A stretch of 49,153 nt of DNA from Sphingomonas sp. (GCA_017849555.1 JAFIGU010000001.1:1-49153), one strand, 5' to 3'; counted from the stretch's first letter, positions 19,937 to 28,843 are shown. A program made the numbers and translations. The notes: generated by a model from the sequence alone, not told the origin.

Positions 19937-20913
19937 TGGCCTGCCAGCATCATGGGGTCACCGCGCAGCTCGGGGGGGATATTGGCGTCGAACCATGCCG
20001 CCACCGGCCCGAGCACGGGATAGGAAAGATCGCGCTCAAGATAGCTCCAGACGCGCGGGCACATCGTCGGATAGCGCGGCTTGCCGTCGCGCTTCCACAA
20101 GCGGGTGAAGATGCCGATGATCTTGGCGTTCCGCTGCGCGCCGAGCACGTGATAGGCGTCGAGGAACGCTTCGCCCTCGCCAGTCGCCGCGCGATAGCGG
20201 GCGAGCATCGCCTCCTCGATCGCCGGCTCGACGTCGCGCCGCGCATCCTGCAACAACGACACGAGGTCGTAGGCGGGATGCCCGGCGAGCGCGTCCTGAA
20301 AGTCGAGCAGCCCGAGCCCGGCCGGGATCAGCATCAGATTTTCGGCGTGATAGTCGCGCAGCACCGTCACCGGCTTCTCGACCAGCGCGCGTTCGAGCAC
20401 CGCGTCCCACGCCGCGCGATAGCCGGCGGCGTCCACCTCCAGCCCGACCGCGGGGCAATACCAGTCGACCAGCAGCCCCGCCTCGCGCTGCAGCTCGGTG
20501 CGATCATAGGGCCGCAACCCCAGCATCGCCTCATGCCCGCGCAACGCGACGAGCAGGTCGATCGCGCTGGCGTAGAGCGCCATCGTCGCATCAGGATCGG
20601 TCTCGATCGCTTCGCGCATCCGATCGTCCCCGAAATCCTCGATCAGGACGAGGCCGTTGGCTTCGTCCGCCGCGAGGATCACCGGCGCGGCGAACCCGCG
20701 CTCGCTGAGCCAGCGTGCGATAGTGATGAACGGGCGTGGATCCTCATGCGGCGGCGGCGCGTCCATCAGCACCGCGCGACGCGCGCCGTGGGTGATGCGG
20801 AAATAACGGCGGAAGGAAGCATCGCCCGCCAGCGGCGCGATCTCGGCGCCGGCCCAGCCGTGTGCGGCAAGGAAAACGGCGGCGCCGGCGGGGGGAATCA
20901 TGTCGGTCGCCAT
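19933..20913 (-). CDS. amgK: AmgK-like anomeric MurNAc/GlcNAc kinase
   Basis: A 326-residue kinase of the aminoglycoside phosphotransferase fold. The N-lobe has LAGDASFRRYFRI, the catalytic loop is VLRDYHAENLMLI (Asp/His/Asn) and the metal-binding segment is LGLLDFQDALAGHPAYDL. With MurU next door it is expected to phosphorylate the anomeric OH of MurNAc (and GlcNAc) released in cell-wall turnover, feeding UDP-MurNAc without de novo synthesis and so giving some intrinsic fosfomycin tolerance. The ATG at 20913 is chosen for the GGGAG 5 nt upstream; 20901 and 20925 are alternatives. It overlaps the end of tsaE by 16 bp. Confidence 0.87.
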   Translation of the reverse strand: MATDMIPPAGAAVFLAAHGWAGAEIAPLAGDASFRRYFRITHGARRAVLMDAPPPHEDPRPFITIARWLSERGFAAPVILAADEANGLVLIEDFGDDRMREAIETDPDATMALYASAIDLLVALRGHEAMLGLRPYDRTELQREAGLLVDWYCPAVGLEVDAAGYRAAWDAVLERALVEKPVTVLRDYHAENLMLIPAGLGLLDFQDALAGHPAYDLVSLLQDARRDVEPAIEEAMLARYRAATGEGEAFLDAYHVLGAQRNAKIIGIFTRLWKRDGKPRYPTMCPRVWSYLERDLSYPVLGPVAAWFDANIPPELRGDPMMLAGQ

Positions 20914-21344
20914 CGTTGCTCCCATGCCGCCGGCGCCGCCCAAGTCAAGCCGCGCGCGCCGTCCGGCAATATCTCCAGCCTGAGTCGCAGCGCATCGGGC
21001 CATGCCTGCGGCCCGGCGCGCTCGGCCCATTCGATCAGCAGCGCCGAATCGTAGCGCGCCTCGTCCAGCCCCAGTTCGTCCATCTCGCGCGGATCGTCGA
21101 TGCGATAGAGATCGACGTGAAGCACCGGCACGCGCACTTCGGGGGGCGCATAAGGCTGGACGATCGCGAAGCTCGGCGACGGCGCCTCACCCTCCAGCCC
21201 CAACGCGGCGAGCAGCCCGCGCGCGATGCTCGTCTTGCCTGCGCCGAGCGGTCCTTCGAGCGTGATCACGTCGCCGGGCGCGAGCACCGACGCCAGCGAG
21301 GCACCGATCGCCTCGGTCGCTTGCGGATCGGCGAGCCGGATCAT
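20898..21344 (-). CDS. tsaE: TsaE, tRNA t6A37 synthesis ATPase
   Basis: A 148-residue P-loop ATPase that works with TsaB and TsaD to put threonylcarbamoyl on A37 of ANN-decoding tRNAs. The Walker A motif is GPLGAGKTS (31-39), followed by SPSFAIVQPY and the family signature HVDLYRIDDPREMDELGLDE and LLIEWAER. Its ATG overlaps the stop of the divL-like gene (ATGA) and its own end overlaps amgK, so it is embedded in a translationally linked run. Length is typical. Confidence 0.95.
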   Translation of the reverse strand: MIRLADPQATEAIGASLASVLAPGDVITLEGPLGAGKTSIARGLLAALGLEGEAPSPSFAIVQPYAPPEVRVPVLHVDLYRIDDPREMDELGLDEARYDSALLIEWAERAGPQAWPDALRLRLEILPDGARGLTWAAPAAWEQRWRPT

Positions 21345-23695
21345 CGCCGCGGCAGTTCCACCGTCACCAGCGTCCCCTCGCCCGGCTCGCTGACCAAAGC
21401 GATCGTCCCGCGATGCGCCTCGACGAATTGCTTGGCGAGCGGCAGCCCGAGATCGAGCGCACGCGCGCCGCCGCTGGTGATGCCGGGCTGGGCGAAGCGA
21501 TCGAAGGCGTGCGCCGCGGCTTGCGCATCCATCCCCTGCCCGTCGTCGGACACCACGATCCGCGCGCGCGCCGCATTGCCGTCGGCATGGAGCAGGACGC
21601 GCCCGCCGCTGCCCGTCTCCCCACCCACCGAAGCGAGCGCGTGGCGCAGCAGATGCTCGATCACCTCGCCGATGCGGCGCGGATCGCCGGTGACGCGGCC
21701 GACCGAGCGGTTGATCTCGACGACATAATCGACCCCCGCCTTCCTGGCCTGCGGCGCGAGCCGATCGGCCGCCGCGCGCGCGACCGCCGCGAGATCGACA
21801 TCCTCCAGTTCGAGCGCGACGCCTTCGCCGTCCGCCTGGGTCAGATCGAGCACATCGTCGACCAGCACCCCGAGCCGCGCGACCGATTCGAGGATCGCCT
21901 CGACATAGGCGTCGGCCTGCTTGGTCAGCTTCCCGGCATAGCCGCCGTGGAGCATCTCGGCGAAGCCGCTGATCGAGGTGAGCGGGGTGCGCAGCTCGTA
22001 GCTCATATTGGCGACGAACGCGGTCTTGACCCGATCGGTGTTTTCCAGCGCCTCGTTGCGCTCGCGCAGCGCCTGTTCGATCCGGCGGCTGTCGGTGATG
22101 TCGAGCATCGTGAACAGCGCATTGCCGTCGGGGAGCGGCACGACGCCGAATTCGAAATGCCGCCCGTCGGCCAGCTCGAACCGCCCGCCGCGCGTCTGGC
22201 GCTCCATCGTCGCGGCGCGGACCAGCTCGTTGATGATCTTGGCGCGCGCCGGGTGCGCCAGCTTCGACGCGACCTGTTCGGACACCACATCGACCCGCGG
22301 GTGGCTGCTGAGAAATTCCTCCTCCAGCTCCCACACCGCGCGGAAGCGGTTGTTCCACAACTGCAATTTGCCGTCGGCCGCGAACACGCCGAGCGCCTCG
22401 AACAGATTGTCGAAGGTCGCGGTGCGCACCCGCAGCAAGGTATCGCGCGCCGAGGCGAGCTGGACCTGCTCGGTGCGATCCTCGAAGATCAGCAGCAGCC
22501 CGCCATCGGGCAGGGGCTGCGCCAGCACGCGCAAATGCGTGCTGTCGGGGAGCATCCAATTCTCCTCGAACGCGCTGACCGCCTCGGTGAACCAGTCGCG
22601 CCGCTCGGCCTTCCAGCTCGGGAAGTCGCGCACCTCCGGAACGCGGTTGGCCTCGCGCATCCGTTCGAGCACGCGATCGAACTCGGGCCGGTCGGCAAGC
22701 CATTCGTTGCGCATCGCGAACATCCGCCGGAACGGCTGGTTGCAGAATACGAGCGCGCGATCGCGCCCGAATTGAGCGACGCCCGCGGAAAGCCGGTCGA
22801 GCATCGTCCGCTGCGCCTCGGCGAAGCGCCGCTCGCGCGCATGCGCCTGTTCGAGATCCTCGATATCGATCGCGTAGCCCGCGACGCCGCCGGTCGGCAG
22901 CGGGATATCGAACAATTTTAGCGAACGGCGCTCGCCCCCGATCGTCGCCGGGAGCAGCCGTTCGTGCGGCTTGCCCTGCTCGCGCGCCTCGACCGCGCCG
23001 GCAAGCGGGCCGCCGTGCCCCGAGCCTTCGACCAGTTCCACACCGCGCCCGACGACATCGGCGGCATTGGCGCCCTCGACCGCGGCGACATAGGCCGAAT
23101 TGACCATCGCCAGCTTGAGATCGGCGCCGCGATACCAAATCGGCAGCGGCGCCGCTTCGATCAGCCCGGTCAGCGCCTCGAACGCACCGCGCATGTCGCC
23201 TTGCTGCGCGGAAAGCTGCTCGATCTCGCGCTGGCTGTCGGTCGCGTCGAACACCCAGATGATCACCGCGCCGATGCCGATCTCGTGCGGCGCGCGCTCG
23301 CCACGCCACATCAAGGTGCGCGACGATCCCGGCACGGTGACCGCGCGGGTGAAGCCACGCGCGGCGCGATGCGCGGCGAGGATGTCGTTCTTCAATGCGC
23401 CGAGCACATCGGCGGGCAACACGCTCGCCAGTTCGTCGATCCGCCCCGGCAATTCCTTGAGGCCGAGCCAGTCCGCCACGGTGCGGGTCAGCTCGATCCG
23501 CCCGTCGCCATAAGCCAGCACCGGTATCGCGGGCGCGGCGGCGAACAACGCCTCGAATCGGCGATTGGCACGCACCGCCGACCCGGCCGCCGCCGCCGCG
23601 CGCAGGCCGACGAACAGCGCGAAGGTCGCGCCGACCAGCAGCAGCGCGACGATCACCCCACCGATCAGCGCCGCGGCAGTCGAGATTACGATCAT
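21341..23695 (-). CDS. divL: DivL-like PAS sensor with Tyr in place of the phospho-His
   Basis: A 784-residue membrane protein: one N-terminal transmembrane helix (about 8-33), several PAS-like regions through residue 540, a dimerisation/H-box helix pair and a C-terminal HATPase-like domain. The H-box reads FVANMSYELRTPLTSISGF, so Tyr566 (codon at 21998-22000) replaces the His of normal sensor kinases, exactly the feature of Caulobacter DivL. The N-box reads EHLLRHALASV, with His at both usual Asn sites, and the lid lacks the GTGLGLAI pattern (DLGLPLAKQFVEAHRG), though SDDGQGMD (G1) is kept. By analogy it would be a signalling scaffold acting on the CckA-ChpT-CtrA pathway under DivK control; that role is inference. 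It heads a coupled run with tsaE, after the ahcY terminator. No clear Shine-Dalgarno precedes the ATG. Confidence 0.88.
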   Translation of the reverse strand: MIVISTAAALIGGVIVALLLVGATFALFVGLRAAAAAGSAVRANRRFEALFAAAPAIPVLAYGDGRIELTRTVADWLGLKELPGRIDELASVLPADVLGALKNDILAAHRAARGFTRAVTVPGSSRTLMWRGERAPHEIGIGAVIIWVFDATDSQREIEQLSAQQGDMRGAFEALTGLIEAAPLPIWYRGADLKLAMVNSAYVAAVEGANAADVVGRGVELVEGSGHGGPLAGAVEAREQGKPHERLLPATIGGERRSLKLFDIPLPTGGVAGYAIDIEDLEQAHARERRFAEAQRTMLDRLSAGVAQFGRDRALVFCNQPFRRMFAMRNEWLADRPEFDRVLERMREANRVPEVRDFPSWKAERRDWFTEAVSAFEENWMLPDSTHLRVLAQPLPDGGLLLIFEDRTEQVQLASARDTLLRVRTATFDNLFEALGVFAADGKLQLWNNRFRAVWELEEEFLSSHPRVDVVSEQVASKLAHPARAKIINELVRAATMERQTRGGRFELADGRHFEFGVVPLPDGNALFTMLDITDSRRIEQALRERNEALENTDRVKTAFVANMSYELRTPLTSISGFAEMLHGGYAGKLTKQADAYVEAILESVARLGVLVDDVLDLTQADGEGVALELEDVDLAAVARAAADRLAPQARKAGVDYVVEINRSVGRVTGDPRRIGEVIEHLLRHALASVGGETGSGGRVLLHADGNAARARIVVSDDGQGMDAQAAAHAFDRFAQPGITSGGARALDLGLPLAKQFVEAHRGTIALVSEPGEGTLVTVELPRR

Positions 23696-23724
23696 GCCGG
23701 CGGTGATAGGCAGAGTTCGGGCAT

Positions 23725-23753
23725 GAAAAAAGGGGCCGCGCGCGGCGACCCCT
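23725..23753 (-). terminator. Terminator of ahcY
   Basis: On the minus strand a GC-rich stem (GGGGTCGC pairing with GCGGCCCC) is followed by six T. It lies between the ahcY stop and the divL start and separates the two transcripts. Confidence 0.85.
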
Positions 23754-23774
23754 CGTTTCGTGCTTTATTCTCGA

Positions 23775-25193
23775 TCAGTAACGATAGTGATCGGGCTTGA
23801 ACGGCCCTTCGACCTTCACGCCGATATAATCCGCCTGCTTCTGGCTGAGCTTGCTGAGCTTCACGCCCAGCTTCTCGAGGTGCAGCGCCGCGACCTTCTC
23901 GTCGAGGTGCTTGGGCAGGACATAGACCTTGTTGTCATATTCGCCGCTCTTGGTGAACAGCTCGATCTGCGCCAGCACCTGATTGGTAAAGCTCGACGAC
24001 ATGACGAACGACGGGTGGCCGGTGGCGCAGCCCAGGTTCACCAGGCGGCCCTTGGCGAGCACGATGATCTGCTTGCCGTCCGGGAACTTCACCAGATCGG
24101 TGCCCGGCTTCACCTCGGTCCACTCATAATTGCTCAGGGCGGCGATCTGGATCTCGCTGTCGAAGTGACCGATGTTGCAGACGATCGCCATCGGCTTCAT
24201 CGCCTTCATGTGATCGGCGGTGATCACATCGGCATTGCCGGTCGCGGTGCAGAAGATGTCGGCGCGGGTCACCGCTTCCTCCATCGTCACCACCTCATAG
24301 CCTTCCATCGCCGCCTGCAGCGCGCAGATCGGGTCGATCTCGGTCACCAGCACGCGCGCGCCGCCGTTGCGCAGTGACGCCGCCGAGCCCTTGCCGACAT
24401 CGCCGAACCCGGCGACGCAGGCGACCTTGCCGGCAAGCATCACGTCGGTCGCGCGACGGATCGCGTCGACCAGCGACTCCTTGCAGCCGTAGAGGTTGTC
24501 GAACTTCGACTTGGTGACCGAATCGTTCACGTTGATCGCCGGAAACGGCAGTTCGCCCTTCTTGGCGATCTCGTACAGGCGGTGGACGCCGGTGGTGGTC
24601 TCTTCCGACACGCCCTTGAGGTTCTTCACCGTCTCGGTGAGGTAACCCGGCTTCTTGGCGATGAACGCCTTGAGCGCGCGCTGGAATTCGACTTCCTCGG
24701 CATTCTCGGGCTCGCCGAACTTTTCGCCGCGCTCGAGCTTGGCGCCCCACAAAGCGAACATCGTGGCGTCGCCGCCGTCGTCGAGGATGATGTTGGCGGT
24801 GCGACCGGTGCCGTCATCCCAATCGAAGATCGAGCCGACATAAGCCCAATAATCGGCGAGGCTCTCGCCCTTCACCGCGAACACCGGGATGCCGGCGGCG
24901 GCGATCGCGGCGGCGGCGTGGTCCTGCGTCGAGAAGATGTTGCAGGTCGCCCAGCGCACCTCGGCGCCCAGCGCGACGAGCGTTTCGATCAGCACCGCGG
25001 TCTGGATCGTCATGTGCAGCGAACCGGTGATCCGCGCGCCCTTGAGCGGCTGCGACGCACCGAATTCGGCGCGCAGCGACATCAGGCCGGGCATCTCGGT
25101 TTCGGCGATCTCGATCTCCTTGCGGCCGAAATCGGCGAGGTCGATGTCTTTGATGACATAATCATTGGTCGGGCGGTCGAGAACGGTAGCCAC
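23775..25193 (-). CDS. ahcY: Adenosylhomocysteinase AhcY
   Basis: A 472-residue NAD-dependent hydrolase that splits S-adenosylhomocysteine into adenosine and homocysteine, removing the product inhibitor of methyltransferases. Features: [15 protein letters not shown] and [11 protein letters not shown] in the substrate domain, the NAD-binding loop [24 protein letters not shown], and the C-terminal [10 protein letters not shown] that reaches into the partner subunit. The start is a GTG at 25193 (reading [17 protein letters not shown]) with GGAGA 5 nt upstream. An open extension to 25343 has no support. A perfect palindrome lies 60-79 bp upstream and probably regulates it. Confidence 0.97.
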   Translation of the reverse strand: MATVLDRPTNDYVIKDIDLADFGRKEIEIAETEMPGLMSLRAEFGASQPLKGARITGSLHMTIQTAVLIETLVALGAEVRWATCNIFSTQDHAAAAIAAAGIPVFAVKGESLADYWAYVGSIFDWDDGTGRTANIILDDGGDATMFALWGAKLERGEKFGEPENAEEVEFQRALKAFIAKKPGYLTETVKNLKGVSEETTTGVHRLYEIAKKGELPFPAINVNDSVTKSKFDNLYGCKESLVDAIRRATDVMLAGKVACVAGFGDVGKGSAASLRNGGARVLVTEIDPICALQAAMEGYEVVTMEEAVTRADIFCTATGNADVITADHMKAMKPMAIVCNIGHFDSEIQIAALSNYEWTEVKPGTDLVKFPDGKQIIVLAKGRLVNLGCATGHPSFVMSSSFTNQVLAQIELFTKSGEYDNKVYVLPKHLDEKVAALHLEKLGVKLSKLSQKQADYIGVKVEGPFKPDHYRY

Positions 25194-25252
25194 GGGAATC
25201 TCCGCAAAAGACTGGATGCCGGCCACATAGGCGCAGCCGGCGCCCAAAGCAA

Positions 25253-25272
25253 ATATAAAGATATCTTTATAT
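25253..25272. promoter_or_regulatory. Perfect 20-bp palindrome upstream of ahcY, candidate operator
   Basis: ATATAAAGATATCTTTATAT is its own exact reverse complement and stands out in GC-rich DNA. Read on the minus strand its end TTATAT(TT) could itself be the ahcY -10 element, so a bound protein would block RNA polymerase. The form suits a dimeric winged-helix repressor. ArsR-type SAH-responsive regulators (SahR) are known to control ahcY genes, so one of these is a reasonable guess; no regulator gene is in the window. A GCCGGC-N12-GCCGGC hairpin also lies in the leader at about 25219-25242. Confidence 0.7.
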
Positions 25273-25471
25273 GGAAAAGCGAGGTGGGTCGAGCGCGACG
25301 CAGCGCCCTTCCCCGCGGGGCGATCCGCCCGCCGCGCCGGCAAGCAACATCGACACTTGCCGCCGCGGAAATGTAAATTTCTGTAACATACAACCGCTGA
25401 TAACCATTGTTTTCGCAGAGTCGCCCGGTCCGAGGCGCGAGCGGTTCGCGTCCGGATTCAGGCTGTTCGAT

Positions 25472-27547
25472 ATGATGACCGTCATTCACCACGCCGCGCA
25501 CGACCATAATATGTGGCTGGTCCTTCTCGCGACGCTCGTATGCGTCGGCGGCGCGTGGTGGGTGTTCCGGCTCTTCGCACGCGCGACGGTAACGACCGGG
25601 CTTCAGCGTAACGCGTGGCTCTTGCTGACGACGATCGCGGGCGGCGCAACGATGTGGTGCACGCACTTCATCGCGATGATCGGCTATCAATTCCACCTTC
25701 CGTTCAAGCTCAATCCGTTGCTCGCCGTTCTGGCGCTCGCGATCGCGATGGCAGGCGCCGGCGCGGGCTTCTGGGTGGCGGGTCGCCGGTCGCCCGTCGC
25801 CGCCTTTGCCGGCGGCGCGATCGTGGGCCTCACCATCGCGGCGATGCACTATACCGGCATGCTGGCCTATCATCTGTATGGGACCATCGCGTGGGATATG
25901 AATTATCTCATCGCCTCGGTCCTGCTCTCCGCCGCGTTCGCCGCTGCGGCGACGCGTATCGCGGTCGTCGGGACGATGCCGCACCAGCACACGATCGCGG
26001 GCGCGCTGTTCGCGCTCGCGATCATCGCGATGCATTTCACCGGCATGGTCGCGTTCCGGGTCGAACCGGCGTTCAACGGCATCCCGGCCCCGAACACGCA
26101 GGCGCTGGTGGTCCTGGCGCTGGGAATCGCCAGCGTCGGCCTCACCGTCGTCGCGACCGGCGGGGCGAGCTATATGATCGACGCGCGGACGCGGGCCGAT
26201 ACGTTCGAACGCATTCGCCGTCTGGCCTTCAACGACAGCCTGACCGGCCTGCCCAATCGCGCGAGTTTCCACGAGCATCTTGGCCGCGAACTGTCCCGCG
26301 CGCATTGCGACGGCGCCGAACTGGCGATCGTCTGCATCGATCTGGATCGCTTCAAGGAACTCAACGACGTCAACGGCCATGCCGCCGGCGACACGGTGTT
26401 GCAGACGGTGGGCGAGCGCATGAAGTCACTGTTGTCGGAGGACAATTTCGTCGCGCGCCTGGGCGGCGATGAATTCGCTGCCGTCCACCGTCTGCGCGAC
26501 GAACAGAGCCTGTCGAGGTTTCTCGAGAATCTGTGGTTCGCGCTCACCGGGCCGGTGCAGCTCGACAGCCATTCCTATCTGCCGGGCGCCAGCATCGGCG
26601 TCGCGAACTATCCGCGCGATGCGGCGGCGGCAGAGGTGCTGCTGAACAACGCCGATCTGGCGCTCTATCGCGCCAAATCGGGCCGGATGGAAAAGATCTG
26701 TTTTTACGAAGCCGCGGTGGACGATGCGGTCCGCATCCGCCGCGCGCTCGCCAATGATCTGCGCGAGGCGATCGCGGGCGATCTCCTTGAGGTGCATTAT
26801 CAGGTGCAGACCTCGATCATAACGGGAGAAACCAAGGGGTTCGAGGCGCTCCTTCGCTGGAATCATCCGACGCGCGGGGCGATTTCGCCGGCCGAGTTCG
26901 TGCCGCTGGCCGAACGGAAAGGGCTCATCCTGCAACTCGGCGAATGGGTCCTGCGCCGCGCCTGCACCGATGCCCGGTCGTGGAACAACGATTATTCGGT
27001 CGCGGTGAATTGCTCGCCGCTGCAATTCGCCCATGCCGATCTGCCGCGGCTCGTCATGTCGATCCTGGTGGAAACCGGGCTGCCGCCGCGCCGGCTCGAA
27101 CTGGAACTGACCGAATCCGCGATCTTCGCCGATCGCGAGCGCGCCTTGCGCCAGCTTCACCAGATCAAGGCGCTCGGCGTCCGCATCGCGCTCGACGATT
27201 TCGGCACGGGTTATTCCTCGCTCGATGTCCTGCGAAGCTTCCCGTTCGATCGCATCAAGCTCGACGCATCATTCGTCCGTGAACTCGAGAAAAGCCCGCA
27301 GGCGGTCGCCATGGTCCGCGCGATCCTAGCGCTCGGAAAAAGCCTGGACATCCCCGTCCTCGCCGAAGGGGTCGAGACCAGAGGCCAGCTCATGCTGCTG
27401 CAGCAGCAGGGATGCGACGAAACGCAGGGCTTTCTGCTCGGCCGCCCGGCGGGGCTGGCCGAGGTTCTGAAGCGCATGGCACATGGCGTTTTTGCGTCGA
27501 GAAATGACAGCGCAGGCACAGCGCTCCGCAACAGCGACGCTGCTTAG
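25472..27547 (+). CDS. MHYT-GGDEF-EAL bifunctional cyclic di-GMP protein
   Basis: A 691-residue inner-membrane protein. The first 245 residues form a seven-helix MHYT sensor with three copies of the motif (MWCTHFIAM, AAMHYTGML, AMHFTGMV), proposed to bind metal and sense gases such as O2, CO or NO. A diguanylate cyclase domain with intact GGDEF (331-335) follows, but no RxxD inhibitory site at the usual distance. The phosphodiesterase domain has intact EAL (E458), VNCSPLQF, LELTES, LDDFGTGYSS and LAEGVET. Both domains look competent, so net activity may depend on the sensor. The ATG at 25472 (or 25475) is chosen because the 67 codons upstream look non-coding; the Shine-Dalgarno is weak. Divergent from ahcY, with a 278-bp spacer. 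Confidence 0.92.
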   Translation: MMTVIHHAAHDHNMWLVLLATLVCVGGAWWVFRLFARATVTTGLQRNAWLLLTTIAGGATMWCTHFIAMIGYQFHLPFKLNPLLAVLALAIAMAGAGAGFWVAGRRSPVAAFAGGAIVGLTIAAMHYTGMLAYHLYGTIAWDMNYLIASVLLSAAFAAAATRIAVVGTMPHQHTIAGALFALAIIAMHFTGMVAFRVEPAFNGIPAPNTQALVVLALGIASVGLTVVATGGASYMIDARTRADTFERIRRLAFNDSLTGLPNRASFHEHLGRELSRAHCDGAELAIVCIDLDRFKELNDVNGHAAGDTVLQTVGERMKSLLSEDNFVARLGGDEFAAVHRLRDEQSLSRFLENLWFALTGPVQLDSHSYLPGASIGVANYPRDAAAAEVLLNNADLALYRAKSGRMEKICFYEAAVDDAVRIRRALANDLREAIAGDLLEVHYQVQTSIITGETKGFEALLRWNHPTRGAISPAEFVPLAERKGLILQLGEWVLRRACTDARSWNNDYSVAVNCSPLQFAHADLPRLVMSILVETGLPPRRLELELTESAIFADRERALRQLHQIKALGVRIALDDFGTGYSSLDVLRSFPFDRIKLDASFVRELEKSPQAVAMVRAILALGKSLDIPVLAEGVETRGQLMLLQQQGCDETQGFLLGRPAGLAEVLKRMAHGVFASRNDSAGTALRNSDAA

Positions 27548-27594
27548 TGCGCCGCGCCCAAATATATTGATTGGCACCCTTGCGTTGTGATCCA

Positions 27595-27657
27595 CCCCGA
27601 CGCAGGCCGGAGTCCAGTATCGGGCCGGTCGTAACTGGACCCCGGCCCCCGCCGGGG
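27595..27657. repeat. Dispersed inverted repeat, reverse-oriented copy of the element at 15-77
   Basis: Arms at 27595-27618 and 27634-27657 match at 20 of 24 positions. The loop, read on the minus strand, is TACGACCGGCCCGAT, the same as the loop at 15-77 on the plus strand. It lies between two convergent genes and may end both transcripts. Confidence 0.8.
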
Positions 27658-27693
27658 GTCTCGCCACATGTTCCCGATTTGGCGCACCACGCC

Positions 27694-28269
27694 CTATGCG
27701 TGCCCGCTCTCATTGGCCAGCAAACGCGGATCGATTCCCGCCTGGACGAAGCCGCCGTGCCAGCGCTCCTCGGCGGGGGTATCGAACAGGATCGCCTCGT
27801 CGCGCCAGTCGAGGTTGAGCCAGCCGTGCCGCGTCATCTCGCCGTCGAGCTGCCCTGGCCCCCAGCCGGCATAGCCGAGCGCGACCTGCCAACGCGTCGG
27901 GCCCTTGCCCTCGGCGATCGCGCGCAACGCGTCGAGCGTGCCCGACAGCGCCCAGCGCCCGGCGACGTCGATCGTGTCGACCCCGCTCCAGTCGCGACTG
28001 TGCAGCACGAAGCCGCGCCGCGTCTCGACTGGCCCGCCGCGCAGCACCGGCACGTCGGGCGCGACGCCGGGGTCGATATCGACCTGGCGCAGCACGTCGT
28101 GCAGCGTCATGCCGTCGAAGGTCGCGCCGATATCGATCCCCATCGCGCCCTCCGCGTCATGCGCGCAGACGGCGATCATTGCCTGATCGAAACGCGGATC
28201 ACCGATCCCTGGCATCGCGAGCAGGAACTGGCCGGCGAGAAAACGGGCGGACTCCATTCGAACAAGCAT
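27694..28269 (-). CDS. YqgE/AlgH family protein
   Basis: A 191-residue YqgE/AlgH protein, a conserved bacterial family of uncertain function, linked in Pseudomonas to alginate regulation but without a proven activity. Recognisable segments are FLAGQFLLAMPGIGDPRF at the start, AMGIDIGATFDGM, VLRGGPVETRRGFVLHS and ALGYAGWGPGQLDGEM. Start is uncertain: ATG at 28269 or at 28257 (MESARFLAGQ); neither has a clear Shine-Dalgarno. It stands alone, divergent from the peroxiredoxin gene. Confidence 0.88.
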   Translation of the reverse strand: MLVRMESARFLAGQFLLAMPGIGDPRFDQAMIAVCAHDAEGAMGIDIGATFDGMTLHDVLRQVDIDPGVAPDVPVLRGGPVETRRGFVLHSRDWSGVDTIDVAGRWALSGTLDALRAIAEGKGPTRWQVALGYAGWGPGQLDGEMTRHGWLNLDWRDEAILFDTPAEERWHGGFVQAGIDPRLLANESGHA

Positions 28270-28363
28270 AGCGACCGGGCGTCGCCGAAGCCACGCTTGA
28301 AAATCATGCGCGCGCTTGCGACCTAGCCCGCGGCCCGATTCTGCGGCCGCAGGAGATTCCACG

Positions 28364-28843
28364 ATGACGATCAGCGTCGGCGACAAGCTGCCCAACACCA
28401 CCTTCGTCAAAGCGACCGACAACGGCCCCGAAGCGACCGACAGCGACACCTTCTTCAAGGGCCGCCGCGTCGCGCTGTTCGCGGTGCCCGGCGCTTTCAC
28501 CCCGACCTGCTCGGCCAAGCACCTCCCCGGCTTGATCGAGAAGCAGGACGAGCTGAAGAGCAAGGGCATCGACGAAGTGGCCTGCACCTCGGTCAACGAT
28601 CCGTTCGTGATGGGCGCCTGGTCCAAGTCGAGCGGCGCCGAGGGGATCACGATGCTGGCGGACGGCAACGGCGAGTTCGCCGAAGCGATCGGGCTGACGA
28701 TGGACGGTTCGAAATTCGGGCTCGGCAAGCGCAGCCAGCGTTATTCGATGGTCGTCAACGACGGCGTGGTCGAGCAGCTCAACGTCGAAGCGCCGGGCGA
28801 GTTCAAGGTCAGCACCGCCGAGCATATGCTGGGCAACCTCTGA
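28364..28843 (+). CDS. Peroxiredoxin (Prx5 / glutaredoxin-dependent type)
   Basis: A 159-residue thiol peroxidase of the Prx5 subfamily, reducing H2O2 and organic hydroperoxides. The peroxidatic Cys49 is in VPGAFTPTCS, and Cys74 (EVACTSVNDPFVM) is the usual second conserved Cys. The SQRYSMVVNDGVVEQLNVE segment is typical of the group. Electrons probably come from glutathione/glutaredoxin or thioredoxin. The ATG at 28364 has AGGAGA about 7 nt upstream. No partner gene is adjacent. Confidence 0.93.
   Translation: MTISVGDKLPNTTFVKATDNGPEATDSDTFFKGRRVALFAVPGAFTPTCSAKHLPGLIEKQDELKSKGIDEVACTSVNDPFVMGAWSKSSGAEGITMLADGNGEFAEAIGLTMDGSKFGLGKRSQRYSMVVNDGVVEQLNVEAPGEFKVSTAEHMLGNL

Noticed and set aside
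21345..23309. Long in-frame extension upstream of tsaE
   Set aside because: It runs through the DivL-like gene in another frame. The TsaE family start fits the ATG at 21344, which overlaps the upstream stop.
25194..25252. SAH riboswitch in the ahcY leader
   Set aside because: A GCCGGC hairpin is present, but I could not find the conserved core of known SAH riboswitches; a covariance-model search would settle it.
25194..25343. Longer N-terminus for AhcY
   Set aside because: The GTG at 25193 has an ideal Shine-Dalgarno and gives the family N-terminus; the extension covers the palindrome and has no family match.
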